Assembly: GCA_013396655.1 (NCBI GenBank)
Contig: WBMV01004699.1
Coordinates: 353,581 to 417,580, forward strand
Direction: 5' to 3'
DNA: 64,000 nucleotides
DNA from: Campylorhamphus procurvoides
Taxonomy: Eukaryota; Chordata; Aves; Passeriformes; Dendrocolaptidae
Positions 38,281-50,900 of the stretch are shown one piece after another (the first letter of the stretch is position 1; every line of letters begins with the position of its first letter). Under the pieces are notes generated by a model, which was not told the origin of the DNA, made no database searches, and saw only the letters and a list, made by a program, of their open reading frames with translations. The position numbers were made by a program, and so were the translations under genes.

Positions 38281-41200
38281 AGCAGCACCTTCCTCCTTCA
38301 GTTCTGCCCTTCCAGGTGCACAGGGGATGCTCCCCACTGCTCACAAGGGATTCCTGGCATGTGCCAGAAGGATTGGACCATTCAGTGACACCAACTGCAC
38401 TTCATGCCGGAGCGTGGCCAGCATGTGCAGTGTTCAAAGCACAAAAAGCACTGAGCACATCTTGCACCGCTCTTCCCCAAACATTGAGCAGCCCTGCTCT
38501 CCTTCTCCTGTACAGCTGCCCAAGCCGTGGTGTGCACGAACACCAGTCCCGGGCTGGACAGCCAGGAGTGGAACTGCCCAACAGCTTTCCTGGCCAAACC
38601 AGTCATGCTTCAAGATCTCCTCCCTCTCTTACTCCTTTTGATGGGATTCTGCCAATCCATCACATCTCATTTTCCACTGTGGCTTCTATATTTTACTCCT
38701 TCAGACGATATGAGGCATTAAACACTTAACAATTCTTATGTGACTTAGAACTCCCCTTCAAACTCTGCAAGTGACAGTCCTTTACTCACTAAGATCCCAT
38801 GAGGATAGTCACAGGGACAGAACTGGCAAGGGATTTGAGAAAGCACTGGAGCTGAAGTGCTCCTATGTGCAAAGAATGCACATAGCTTTCATGTTTGCTA
38901 AATTAAACACCTGCAGTGCTTACAATCAAAATTTTATTATTCTTAATAATTTAGTATCAAGAGAAATGATTTGGTATCAAGAGACTGCATTAGCTGCCAA
39001 TAATGTTACCAGTATTGCCAGTAACTGAAACAGTTGAAGCTGCTGCTTAGCAGAACCAGGTCACTAATTAGCAGGTCCCAAGAGCAGCTGGTTACTGTTA
39101 AGGTCAAGAGACTGGGCAGAATGTCTTCTCTATCCAGATGCCAAAGCTTTAATTACTATGTTCACACTTAATAATTCCTGGCATCAAAATCAGTTAGGTC
39201 TCCCCTCAGGTCACATATAGTATAGCACACTGAGAGGCTAAAGTCTGCCTTAAGTTGATAGCTTTTAAACCTTGATATCTAATGCTAGGTTTGAATTTGT
39301 GACTTGAAATTCTACAGGTATTGTGAACTCACGTGTACTAGAGAGTCAGTGAATTTGCAGCACTCAACCACACTAAAGATTCAAGACATTTTATTCAGGT
39401 AAATTTATAAGAGCCTCCTTTTAAAATGTTTAACAGAAATGAAAATGTTCATTTGAAAATGTTGAGCTTAGTGCAAAATCTACAGCATCTTCCCTGGTCA
39501 GAACAGTTTATGTGGAAAAAAACTTTATTTCATTCAGTGATAACTTCAGTTTCCCAAAAAACAATTATTAGACACAACATACGTATCTAAGTTCTCAAAA
39601 ACCAGTCAGTCTTGTAACTCACTGTTAATCTATTATCTCTGCTTACATGATAGCAAATAAGAATTTTCAAAAGTATCAAAATGGTCCCCTGAAATAGGAA
39701 AACATGTAAAATAAAAACAGGCCCTTATTAAAATGAGCATATGTTTAAGAGTCCAGAACTAATGATGCGCCAGCCAACTTATAGCCCTTATTTAATCCTG
39801 ACTGTTCAGGAAGATGATATTTAAGCACAAAAATACTGTCTTTCAACAACAAGTATTTGCTCCTGAGTGTTGTGTTAAAGCAGTAGGCAAGAAGTGTCAA
39901 CAACAATGAAAAATCAAAGGTGACTTATTCTATAAATGTATTTTTAATGCTAATAAACCTCATTGGTCAGAATATAAGATGCTTCTACTTTTCTATCTCC
40001 AAACACTTTTAAATATACACATATATTTGATTTTAACAGATACACAGTAAAATGGGGAAATGTGTGACAGGAAACTCACAAATTGCTACCTTTTCATTCT
40101 GCAATAATAAGTAGCACTCTTATGTATGTTTCCTTTCTGCAGTGGAAATTTAATAGTCTATACCGAATCCAATAAATATGTCAGTGGAGAGCAGAGAGAG
40201 CTGTTTCAAACAATTTCTTGACAAAGATCTACTTTCTTCAGCATCTGCAGTTCTCACCATGTGCTACAGTGAAACAAGCACTCCACAACACAAACCAATA
40301 ACAACAGACATTTGCAAGAGCCTCTTAAAACACAGTTGCCTCTACCTCCTTTCAACACTAACACAACACAGAATATAATACGGTGCATCTTTCTGACCGA
40401 GAACACCCAACAGTTCTCTAAAATGCCTGCAGTGTGCTTCTGACACAAGAGCCACTGCTGTCAGGGAGCCAGAAGCCCCATCAGACTCAGACATGTCCTG
40501 GGGCCTGGCTATCTCAAGCTGATGTGGGTGTTTCCTGTCAGGCAGTCTCAAGAAAAGCAGCCTATCAGGGAAACCCGTAACTGGGGGTCTACGCCAATAC
40601 TGCTCAAGAAGTAAAAATTAAGCTTACTGAGAAATAGGTAACATAAACTGCAGACTAGGGTCAGATTCTGCTGTCCTTCAGCAGGACCAGAAACACTCTG
40701 GTGTTTGAAAGTGTGTCTGAAACACACACTTTGTTTCAGAACAAAAATAAGAATCAGCAGTACAGTGTGAAATGAATTCTTTTGATTGATATGACTGACA
40801 GTAAATTGAGTGAACTGTTGTAGTTCAGCATGCAGAGCGTATAAACCGGTACTCCCACTCTTCCTCTCCCTTCTCTGACATTCCACCACAGCCTCACATG
40901 GAGGCTTTCAGTTTAAAAATGTGTTGTAGCTGCTTCCTTTGTCCTGCTATGCTTTTTTGGCATTCTGCCTTTCTTTACTGGCTCCTACTGAGAATCAACA
41001 TTGAAAGCTAAGGAATAAAGGATTGTGTAGTGCCGTACACTGCAACTCAAATTGTGAGCTACAGGATACATCAGTAGAATAGACAAGAAATGAGAACTTG
41101 AATAAAGGTATTAATCAGAACAGTACTGAGATGAAGTAGTTATCTTCTTCCTCCTTCTTTATATATTCTTTGCTGAATATATAAATAGTTTGCCATGTAA

Positions 41201-41916
41201 GATAAAGGAAGTCTATTCATTCCTCATCCTAAAGAGGATGCAAACAGCTTTGCCAAACTTGTAGCTGCAGGGGACTCTTAATTCATGGCTCATTACTAGG
41301 GGCAAACAAAAATGCTCACATGAACTTTAGTGTTCACAGTCAACATTGTGAAACACTGGAACGTAATCAATGTACTAAAGATAGCCAGAGCCTCTTGGGA
41401 GGTACAGATGCTTGCCGAGTTTCTCTGCCTTGACGTGGCATGTCACTGTTCTATTGCACAATACTCAATCTTCTGTCCCCTCGCCCCTTCTAGAAAACAA
41501 ACTGGCTTCCTTTCAGTTTTTCTTATGTCCCGTGTCCTGATGCAAAAAATAGAACTTGGACAAATAAATGGATTGCTCTAAATATAGGATTCAGGGGGTA
41601 GCCTTTAATTCAATAAGCAAAGGATATAGAAAGTGTGCAGCTAGTATTTCAGTCTCTAAATTAGAACACAGGCTCTTTTGTGAAGTATCTGAGACATCTG
41701 TGCAAATACATACAAAGCAGGACAAAACTGTTCCTCCCTCAAAATTGTCCCCTCCCACAACGTCCCATTTTTTGCAGACCCAAGAATACTTTCCCTATGT
41801 GAACACTCTGGTTAGTCATTGAACACGTGATGAATGAAAGTGTAACTCTTAGACTGAAGTAATATAAAGATGCCATCCCCAAGTTAAAATATGGTACTTG
41901 AGGGGATCATACTCAC

Positions 41917-42054
41917 ACTGTGCACACCCAGAGCCTTCCAGATGGCAAAACTCAGCAATCCAACTCCACACCATGCATAGAGTGATCCCCATCCTAGGGC
42001 TCGTAAGGCCAGTGATGAACCACTCTCTGGTAATGCAGCTGTGGCAGTAATTCC
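41917..42054 (-). CDS. TMEM242: TMEM242 exon 3 (second transmembrane helix)
   Basis: This 138-nt exon (46 codons, phase 0 at both ends) has acceptor tttttgttctag and donor GTGAGT. The peptide opens [20 protein letters not shown], continues with the hydrophobic run [20 protein letters not shown] and ends [32 protein letters not shown] is nearly identical to mammalian TMEM242, so this is the most diagnostic exon. The second hydrophobic segment is TM2. The open frame continues on both sides into intron sequence, so naive ORF calling gives a longer false 76-residue frame here. Confidence 0.97.
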
Positions 42055-45000
42055 CTAGAACAAAAAGTAAAGCCATCAAGACAGCGAATAATAACTGGAG
42101 AAAAAAGTAAGAACTAAAGAATTTAACTCACTGATTTAGATTTTTTCCTGACTTGCGAGTCGTACTAGCGTAGCCAGCAGACCCAAATTGCCAAGCTCTG
42201 GAAACTATTTAGGAAAATTTTGTTAAGAGCAAACAACAGTGCTGAACCCATGTCCCTGCACAGTTCACCAAGAAGCAACATAAAAAATGCTCTGCAGTCT
42301 TTACACTTCTCATTTTTGTCAGAAACAAGAGTAGGTGGTTTTAAACACTTGCTAAGATACTGCTGCATAAAAGCCTGCCAGGAGACATGTCCTGAAAACA
42401 CAAAACACTGTGATTTGGAAAAGTCACCTCAGGTCAGGAAGAACAGAGCCTCAGCCATGATGGGATCCCAAACACTACAAAACTTCTGTCACAGAACATA
42501 AATGCACCTTGCAGCTTCCAAAGGCATAAGCCACACACTGGCTGACATCAATCAATGCATACCTCACACTCACTGTTAGCCAGCGGTGCCCATCTCACAA
42601 TGGCCACTTGGTACAGGAGAGCTTCAGTTTGTGTAGCCCACAACAGCAGTGTAAGACAGACATAATCCTCTTGCTCACAGTGCTAAATGCCATTAAGAGG
42701 ATTTTCCCCCCAAAGGATGACAGTCCAGTTCTTCACACGGAAACACAGATTTCAAAGGGTAACTGTTAAAGATGGGCATATGCGGTCCTTACAAAAGTTA
42801 ACAGTCCTACTTACTTACTGGGCATCCTGGAGAAAAAACTTTTGAATTGCTCAGAGGTAACATATATGAGACTGCAAGCATACAACTATATTCAATAAAG
42901 AATTATTTCATTTATAGACTAAAATACTGAAAAGCAAAATTAACTTGTGGAAAGACCAAAAATATTTGCCTCCAAACACCTCAAAGAACAGCACTCTTTT
43001 TATTCATCACAAAAAGTGTGTGGGGGAAATCTTTTGTATTTAACATTGAAAAAATGTTAAATGTTTTACATTTTTTTAAATGCTTCTCTTTCCTCTTTGA
43101 TACAATTAAATATATTTGGTGTCTACCATTATGGCCAGTCAAATAGCATCAGTAGTTTTCTGGTCTTGGCTTTGTATTTATTGAAATGTTAAAATGATCC
43201 TCAGACAGTCCTCAACATTAACACTTTTCCTTAGGATTTAGCTGTAGGCAGAGCTACTCAAGGATAAACACACACTTGCAAAGTACACAAGTAAAACGTA
43301 TTTGACCCTTATTTATTCCGATTTGGACATCCCAAAGTGGAAGCTGTTAACAAAAACAATGCTCTTTATGCATACACACAAACACAAACAGCAGAGATCT
43401 CTAGTCACACTGTTAATATCAGGTCCTATTATTTCCTTACCACAGATAATGAACAATTATAACTCTTTCATTAGAGACCACTCTGAGCAGATTTGAAATG
43501 CTGATGATTATTTTTGACATTTTTCCTGCTTCCATAGTCTAACCATGCAGGAAAAAAATATCCTATTTGGAAGATGGGAAATGAATGGACAAAAATACCC
43601 TCTACACAGAATCTTAAAATAGGAGTCATTATCTGTGAAAATTGCTAGCAAAAAACCCTCCCGAATACTATTTCCATGCTAGATTATCCCAGAAAAAATA
43701 GTGGTAAATGGAAACAATCGATCTTCTTTTACTGACAGCAGTCAAACAGGATTCAGTCACACGCTGATTGCTCAGGGTAATTAAGCACACAGGTAAGGGT
43801 TTCTGTAAACAGGAGTTTGTTACATGATTGTCAGATACGCTCTTTAGAGCATCAGGAAAGCTTGGGGTTTTGTTTGGTTGGATTTTCTTTACTCCTGGAG
43901 GATATAAACAGGAAGTGGGAGAAGACACAGGCCTTGATCCTGTAACTCTTCCCTTGTGCACAGACTGTCTAAAAGGAAGTAGCGCCTAAAATAAAGTGTG
44001 CTCAACTGTTCTGGCTGATTGTATTCAGTGTGTTTGCTGTTTTGTATGACCTAATCCATTGTAAAATTAAACACCTGGATAAAGGCTGCATTGCATTTAC
44101 TTCCTGTTTCTACCTGACTAGCATGCTACCATTTCACTTACACAAAAAATAGCACAAGCCAGAAAAGATGCTGAAAGGACAGGTCTCATATTTTTTCGCC
44201 AAACACTGAACAACTTTTATTACTTCAAACCTTCCCCCAAGTTTGTGTCAGCAGAGTCACTGCAGTCATGCAGTGAAGTGGATCAGAAAATTCATGTGGA
44301 CTAAAACTAATGTAAGGAATAAAAAAACCCCAATAGAATTAACAAGGATCATCTCACCAACCCAGTAGCACAAGTACTGGTGCCTGTACAGGGGCAGGAA
44401 TGAAGTGCCAGAAACTAAGGGCTGGTACCATTAATTCCTTCAACACCAATGCTGGCTGATGTTGGCTTAGAGTACCTGTCAAACTATGTCCTCATCTGAA
44501 CATGGATAAAAACAGTATTTAGGCACTGAACATCTAAAAAAGATGCAATCATCTGTAGTTATTCACAGTTAATGTTTTTGTTATTATACACGATGTATTA
44601 TTAAAAGTTACTTGCAGTAAGTAACTATAAATTTAAGTAAGAATACTACTGCAAAACCTCACTGGTACCTCAGAGAGCCTCTACATTCTCAGAGTCTAGC
44701 CTTCCCTTTTTCAAATTGTTCACCTACAAGTACCTTGACAAAAAAGTATCTTTCTACCCTTTGCAGTATTTAAGTTGAGTGGCCTGGGAATCAGAGATTT
44801 TTGCTAGTAAACTATTGTAATTCCTTTGCACAGATAGCAGCAAATATAGTTTTCAGCAAAAATTTAAATGGTATGCATCACTTGGTGCCACTTCCAGCAT
44901 ATATATTCTTGGATGTCAGTGCAATGTCACTCTTGTTAAATTTCACAGTGGTAACAGGACAGCTCAGACACCCAAGAATAAGTGCAAACCGGAAAAAATG

Positions 45001-46131
45001 CAGTGCTCAAGAGAAAATTTCCTTATTGTAATGTATTTCCCTGGCTTGTGAATTAACTTCACACAAAGTTTTCCATTTTGTCTATTCCAAAAAAGAAACT
45101 AATTTTAATACTTCTGTAAAGGCAATGGAAGAGTTATGCCAAGGCAGCCTACAGAGAAAAACAGGATGGCAAATGAAGGATCTTATGCTCTTTGACCACA
45201 AAGGGAAATTGCAGATGATCAGATATAAAGCTTCTGATATGAAGTGCAATGGAAGAATTTTTTTTCTCTTGATATGCATTGAATAAACTTGATGTCATTG
45301 AATTAACATTTTAAAAATAAGCATAACTTAATTCCCTAAGAACATCTGTAATACATGTTACATTTTAAGAGTTCTGTGGAGACAAGAGTGATCAATTTTA
45401 AGGGCCTATTTTTAACACTTTCAGCAATAACAAAGCATTAGTGAGGAAAAAAGCATGCTTCAATTAAGTGTGCTATGTTTGAGATTACTATACCAATATG
45501 GTATAATTGCTACCTTCGCTTTACAATTTTTTTCTTCAGAATGCACAAATGGATCCTAGTAATTGCACAAGATAGATTAATTTTGGCCATCAGATCTCAT
45601 AGTACCAAGCCGCTACTCATTCTCATTGGTCACCTTACACATTGGGATGGGAGAGGAGATCTTAAATTTTGACTAAACGATTCCATGAACATATTCCACA
45701 GCTTACAGGCTTTCTGCCTGCTCATTCCCATCCTTACTGCAGTTACTTTGCTTCCAAATTCACTGTAGCACTGTGGCACTGCATGGTGAACTGGATCACT
45801 GAGATGACATGCTCATGTCTAAAGTGTGTTCACATCACAGAGTCAAAACAAACCATTAACTATATTCCATTATATAGCAGTAGTACAATCCCCGCAAAGT
45901 GTAAGCATTATGTATTTCATAGTCTGAAGTACTACTATTTAGTAGTACCAACTCTGAATTGATTTTTAAGTTAATCCCGCTCCTATTGACTTCAATTAAG
46001 TCCTAGTGCTCTTACCACCAACTTTGCCAAACTCCACATGCATCACCATGTCTATGAAGCATTTGATGCATTCTTATTTCCTATGTATCACTACTGCAAA
46101 AAAAAAAAAAAAAAGCTAAAAAGGAACAAAC
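42055..46131 (-). other. TMEM242 intron 2
   Basis: The stretch is bounded by the exon 2 donor and exon 3 acceptor. It is AT-rich, with a poly(A) run at 46098-46114 next to the exon 2 donor. I recognise no repeat element or additional exon. The short open frames here lack splice context and familiar peptides. Confidence 0.85.
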
Positions 46132-46232
46132 CTTACTGAACCAGTCTGGGTTCTTCTTTTTTGCCATGGCAAGTGTGGTGCCAAAACCTGCTATCATTCC
46201 TGCTGTAGCAACGGTACCTAGAAAAATTCCAC
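46132..46232 (-). CDS. TMEM242: TMEM242 exon 2 (first transmembrane helix)
   Basis: This 101-nt internal exon has acceptor cttttcttggcag just above 46232 and donor GTTTGT just below 46132. It begins with the last two bases of a glycine codon (phase 1), then reads 33 codons starting [16 protein letters not shown] and ending [10 protein letters not shown]. The first two-thirds is a glycine/alanine-rich hydrophobic helix, TM1 of the family. It is followed by a lysine cluster and the conserved P-[DE]-W-F motif. The human counterpart has the same GIFLGTVA start and an AKKKSPEWFNK end, which makes the identification secure. The exon lies about 1.3 kb below the assembly gap that probably hides exon 1. 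Confidence 0.96.
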
Positions 46233-47531
46233 CTGCCAAGAAAAGTTGAAGAAATAAAAAACAATACTTTGTTACTTAAGGGGGGAAAAAAACAACAAAA
46301 AACTGTTTAGAAAATAAAACCTGAAAAATTAAGATCTGTCAGCACATGCTGAAGAGAAAGGTCCAGTTGTCTACAATTTTTATGTTAACTCCATATAGCA
46401 AAATAGCAAGGAAGAAAGATGTTTCCATGAAATAGCGCATTCTGAAAATAATTGCACTTGTATGTATTTTCAAGCCACACACACACACAAAAATAATAAT
46501 TCAAATCCCAGGATGCTTTTTCACACTACTTTGACGTTTCTCTCTCACTCTAGAGCTAGGCTATTAAAATAATCTTGTTCTATGGCTATGTCTCACCATT
46601 CCCCAAAAGGGAGATGTAATTGCTTTTGTTGCATCACTTGTTGTTTCAAATGGTCACCTGAAAATCCACCAGTACTTCTGAAGACCTTTAAATAAGCAAT
46701 GCTTATTCTTGAGCTTTCTTCGTTTTATGTTCTAATGCTCTATTAAAAACAAAACAAAAAAACATAATAAACCAAAAAAAAAAAATGACACTAGCAGAAG
46801 CTTTCCCAAGACAAAAAGAATCCCTTGCTTTTCAGTCCCTTCAGTGTTTCCAGTCATCTGGGGTACCTTGATCCCTTCTAGCTCTTGCACCAAAGGCACA
46901 TGTGGCCATACCTGCCCACTTTTAAGAAAAAGTACATTGTAGAAACCCATCTGATTCATACTAAAATTTAAACATTTCAGGGGATTACATGTTACTCCTT
47001 TGCAAGTAGTGATACCCATTCTGTTTTCCCTTTTCTAATACCGGTTAGGCCATTAAAAATGGTCAGAATAGGAAGTAAGAAGCAAAACACAGTTATGTTA
47101 GGTCTTATTTAAAAAAAAAAAAGGCAGCTGATTATTGTGATGAATAAGTTTCCTGTACTCATGTCAATGAAATCGATTATCAAGTGCCTCTTCTGCCTGG
47201 GAGTACAAAGACCTTGCATGCTATCCGAATTTTGCATGTCTACCGTGTTACACATTTCCAGGGTGGCCCAGGGTGATGGCACCCCCTGGGCAGGGTGGCC
47301 CAGGGTGATGGCACCAACCCGGGCAGGGTGGCCCAGGGTGATGGCACCCCCAGGGCAGGGTGGCCCAGGGTGATGGCACCAACCCGGGCAGGGTGGCTGA
47401 AGGTGATGGTACCCCCCGGGCAGGGTGGCTGAAGGTGATGGCACCAATCCGGGCAGGGTGGCTGAGGGTGATGGCACCAATCCGGGCAGGGTGGCTGAGG
47501 GTGATGGCACCAATCCGGGCAGGGTGGCCCA
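46233..47531 (-). other. TMEM242 intron 1, visible part
   Basis: This stretch runs from the exon 2 acceptor up to the assembly gap. It contains A-rich simple tracts near 46261-46310, 46742-46790 and 47109-47124, and then the 32/33-bp tandem repeat from 47261. I see no second exon in it. The 5' splice site of intron 1 is not visible and should lie in the N run. Confidence 0.6.
47261..47531. repeat. G-rich minisatellite, 32/33-bp unit
   Basis: Eight full units start at 47261, 47293, 47326, 47358, 47391, 47423, 47456 and 47489, and a ninth is cut by the gap. Each begins gggtggcccagggtgatggc or the variant gggtggctgaaggtgatgg. Early units alternate between 32 bp (acccccNgggca ending) and 33 bp (accaacccgggca ending), giving a 65-bp dimer period, and the last three are 33 bp. 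The G runs on the plus strand could form quadruplexes. The frames that cross it in all readings (PGWCHHPGPPC-like) are repeat artefacts. Confidence 0.95.
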
Positions 47532-47766
47532 NNNNNNNNNNNNNNNNNNNNNNNNNNNNNNNNNNNNNNNNNNNNNNNNNNNNNNNNNNNNNNNNNNNNN
47601 NNNNNNNNNNNNNNNNNNNNNNNNNNNNNNNNNNNNNNNNNNNNNNNNNNNNNNNNNNNNNNNNNNNNNNNNNNNNNNNNNNNNNNNNNNNNNNNNNNNN
47701 NNNNNNNNNNNNNNNNNNNNNNNNNNNNNNNNNNNNNNNNNNNNNNNNNNNNNNNNNNNNNNNNNN
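47532..47766. other. assembly gap (235 N)
   Basis: A run of N lies between the 32/33-bp tandem repeat and the GC-rich promoter patch. The preceding repeat copy is cut after 10 bases, so the array extends into the gap and its true length is unknown. TMEM242 exon 1 (about 90 coding bases) is expected here. Open frames that span the Ns are not real evidence of coding. Confidence 0.98.
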
Positions 47767-47940
47767 CACCCCTTCTCCTCCCGCATCCTCCTCTTCCTCT
47801 TCCTCTTCCTCCTCTCCCTCCCCGGGAGCGCGGCCGAGCGCTGGGCTGGGCTGGGCTGGGGAGGGCAGGGCAAGGCAAGGCAAGGCTGTCCCCCCACCCC
47901 ACCCTGGTAGGGGCCTGTCGATAGCGGCCCAGATCACGCA
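47767..47940 (-). promoter_or_regulatory. GC-rich promoter/5' region of TMEM242
   Basis: This short GC-rich patch with CpGs (gggagcgcggccgagcgc) lies beside the gap on the 5' side of the gene, in otherwise AT-rich DNA. Read on the minus strand it is C-rich (repeated cccag), then purine-rich (repeated ggaaga), and then has an ATG at 47786-47784 only 17 nt before the N run. That ATG opens a frame into the gap and could be the TMEM242 start (A at -3, C at +4), but the residues seen cannot confirm it. No TATA box is apparent. The promoter role is inferred from position and composition. Confidence 0.5.
47843..47870 (+). other. potential G-quadruplex in promoter patch
   Basis: Consecutive GGG runs lie at 47843, 47848, 47853, 47858, 47863 and 47868, with loops of one or two bases. 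This meets the standard G4 pattern. The opposite strand, which is the coding strand for TMEM242, is the matching C-rich i-motif strand. Three caagg repeats follow. Confidence 0.6.
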
Positions 47941-50900
47941 GAGGGAAAATTGGCAAAAGTTGGCGAAAGCCTCCTTTAAAATTCAAGTCCTGTGTGGGAG
48001 GCTCGTAAGGGTTTGGTGTTTTGTTTTGTTTTGTTTTTGTTTGTTTGTGGGCCATATCGCGTAGTGTACTTTACTAAATAAAACTGGGAGAAAATCTTAC
48101 TTCACATTAATTGTATTAAGGTGTATCTTGGCGGATGGTGTTGCTCTAAAGTACATCTTTTTATTCCAAACTCTGATTCTTTCCAAGTTATGTAAATAGC
48201 TTTTCACACTACAGGAACATATATTTGTTTATTTTTTTAATGCCTGTGCCACACTAATGCTCAGCTGCTGATGAATATAAATAGCTGTACTGTCTAACTT
48301 TACCACTTTATCCGTGTTCTAACTTCAGAAGTCACTATGGACAGGTAAAGTATATTTTTGTTCGTAACAGTCAGTACTTTAACAGCCAGCAAAGAATGTA
48401 AATAAATCTAAATCAAGAATTTCTTCCCCAGCTTCCTTCTTTGTATCTTTTTAACATCACTTATAGCCTGCATCTAAGGTCTAATTATAGGGACTAGGTT
48501 GCTAGGCAAAAATTCAGTATTTTGGGAAACTTCCTGTTCACGGTGCTTTTGAAAACCAATCCAAAGCCGTTTCCTAATAGTCTGTGCACCATGTAAGTTA
48601 AAATTTTACACAGTTAAAAAGCAGTTACTGCAAAAGAAGTAGGCATTATCTCTGCTGCAGAGCTGACCCACCAGTACTAACTCAATTTTTTCTAAACTGG
48701 ACAGCATGTAAATGACTCATAATCTTCTCTTTAGTCTCCTTTTCCCTTTGAAAAAGCAACCCTGGATCCTGTGCGTGTTTTGGAATAGCATTAGACTTCA
48801 CCACAAATAATAATAAAACCTCCTGGAAAAGTTTAGAGAAGGTAGTCTTATAAAAACTGCACAGCAACAATATTGAAATTACTTCTTATCTTCACACTGA
48901 AGTGTATATAATTATTATATAGACTCTTATTAGAATGTATAAAACTAAAACAGTAGCATGAATGCCATTTTGATTGTAAATTATGTCAAGATCGCCACTG
49001 CATCTGATAGAAGAAGAATCCTTGAACTGTGAGAGATAATAACCTGTTTTTTGTGTCTTTGATGATAAAAATCCTAGATTTTCTTCTCAGGATAATATTT
49101 TGAGTTCACATCAATCAAGACATCACTTTCTTTCAAATCTTTTCCAGAACCTGGAAGAAAGAGAACAGAAAGGTATGATGTCATTTAATCCTGTTTTGAA
49201 CAATGCCTAGAATCTATCTTTAAGAGAGTCAAATAAGATCTGTCTCTATTAATCATTCACAGAAGCTTAAAGTAGGGTATAAAGCCCATAAAATCCACTC
49301 TGTCTTACAAAATAACTTAAAATTCTTAGTGTTGGAAATTGTTTGCTTTAAAAACAGATGTTCAGCAGAATTGTGTTCATTTAGGTTACAATATTAATCT
49401 CTTCTTGTTATATGATTCAATATAATGCTTTGTTTCCTTTTTATTAGAAAAAAAATGGGTGAGCCAAAAGAAGACAGTGAGACAAGATTAAAGTTTTCAG
49501 CTTCAAAGAATATCTAAAACTCCACATGTGATTCTGAAATTAGGGTTAGGATTTTTATATCATCCCCTGAGGTTTAATGAAAAATTGGTAACACAGTGCT
49601 TCTCCTGTGTTACTGTACAGTATTGGTGAGGGGAAAGTGTGGAAAAAGACTAAGCAAGGAAGAAAATAAGTTTAAGAAAATAACAAAAGAAACGAGTTTA
49701 CATAAATACATTCCCTAACACATTTTTATAATCTTTGCAAATGTGTGATATGGTTACCGATAAGCAGTTCTATCAAAAAATAGAACCCCAATGTGCAAGC
49801 TTCTTAACATAATGCTGTTAAATGTTTCGGTTCTGGCCTGCGTGTCTCCTGCTCCCCTTCCTATCCTGCACAGTGATACCTGGCCATCTCCACTAAAGTT
49901 GAGTTTCACTTGAGGACCAAGCTTGCAGTTTAGATATTCAGAGGAAAAGAAGCCAGTTTATAAGATAATGGAGAAATAGTAAATGCAGTAATTTGATATA
50001 GTCACTAAATTATGTGTCTCATTTGTATGTCCAAAAGTCTTGAGTGCCATTGCAAAAAAAGTTGGCAGCTAAGACACAGAATCCTGTTAGGTGGTTGAAA
50101 ATCCAATTCAAAACATAGAGGAGGTTGGTTTGAATACTGGTTAAACTGACATGTTCAATAACAGAACTGGATTATGTAAAGGAACTTGGGAAAGAGCCAA
50201 ACACTGGTTTTGGAAAGAGAGAAAATACAACAGTTGAGCTACCCTCTGGCTCTCAGGAGAGCTGAGCTTTGCTCTCTGTCTGACTCTCTGGGGTTGTTTC
50301 CTCTATTCATGGAAGCTCTGATATTCCTGAAAGCACCCTCAGTGCTGGCTACAGGTTAGAGCATGAAGAAACCACTTACGTATTTCCAAACATTTTTCCA
50401 GTCAATTGGACAAGAAGTGGAAGTGTTTTGCAGCTGTGATTGGGTTTCTGCAGAAATCTTTTTTTTACAGTAAGGGGGTTACTGTTGTGCATATCTTAAA
50501 AATCTAGTGGCTGAAATTCCCATGTTGAGACTAAGTCCTCTAGGTCTCTTGTCTCATACCTCAGCAAAAACTAGTCGTTGAATAGTGATGCATAGACGTT
50601 AATCACAGAAATACTGGCAAAGTCAGTGCTCATTTGGCAAATGTACAAACAATTATAAGACGAGCCCTTCACTGGAGAATCAAAAGACACTTAAAAAATA
50701 TTGGTAGAGCTAGGTTCATGCACTTATGGGAAGGATATTTTTCCCTCTGGAGAAGATGAGCAAATTAAAGTTTGCGCAAGGTTCTGCTCTGGTTCGCCAG
50801 CAAAGGCAGGAGCTCAGAGGCCAGATCTCCAGGTTCTCAGCCAGCTCCCCCAGCCCCAGAGCTGCCTTTCTAAGCTGCAGGTTACTTCTACCGAATATGA

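Larger units (their letters stand above)
26699..41916 (-). other. TMEM242 intron 3
   Basis: This 15.2-kb intron is bounded by clear splice sites. It is mostly unremarkable AT-rich sequence. The separate landmarks are the hairpin at 26963-27001, a 20-bp duplication at 33878-33917, the heat-shock element and CR1 tail at 35472-35593, and the CpG-rich patch plus 31-bp minisatellite at 37530-38280. Between these I see nothing I can name. Confidence 0.85.
26600..47766 (-). other. TMEM242: TMEM242 gene, coding span (exon 1 not resolved)
   Basis: The gene has four exons in other vertebrates, and exons 2, 3 and 4 are readable here. Intron 1 is phase 1 and introns 2 and 3 are phase 0. Intron 2 is 4,077 bp and intron 3 is 15,218 bp. 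The visible exons give 33 + 46 + 32 complete codons, plus two bases of a codon shared with exon 1. The human protein is about 141 residues, so roughly 30 N-terminal residues are missing. The family (DUF1358) has two transmembrane helices and sits in the mitochondrial inner membrane. In human cells it works with TMEM70 in building the ATP synthase c-subunit ring and contacts complex I assembly factors. The family identity comes from remembered similarity to the vertebrate protein; the splice sites and frames are read directly. No frameshift or internal stop is seen. Confidence 0.96.

Noticed and set aside
37381..38729. Long open frames on both strands (318, 284, 257, 229 and 198 codons) rich in repeated GTNRDG or PCWFLAP motifs
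   Set aside because: They all arise from the stop-free 31-bp minisatellite read in every frame; a 31-bp unit cycles through the three frames. There is no splice context and no known protein.
41849..42079. 76-codon minus-strand frame over TMEM242 exon 3
   Set aside because: Its reading frame is different from the true exon frame; the correct peptide is [12 protein letters not shown]… between the two splice sites.
47261..47531. Regular repeats resembling a CRISPR array
   Set aside because: The units are contiguous with no unique spacers, and the genome is a bird's; it is a minisatellite.
47109..48064. Frames of 161-271 codons spanning the gap
   Set aside because: Most of their length is N or tandem repeat, so they carry no coding evidence.
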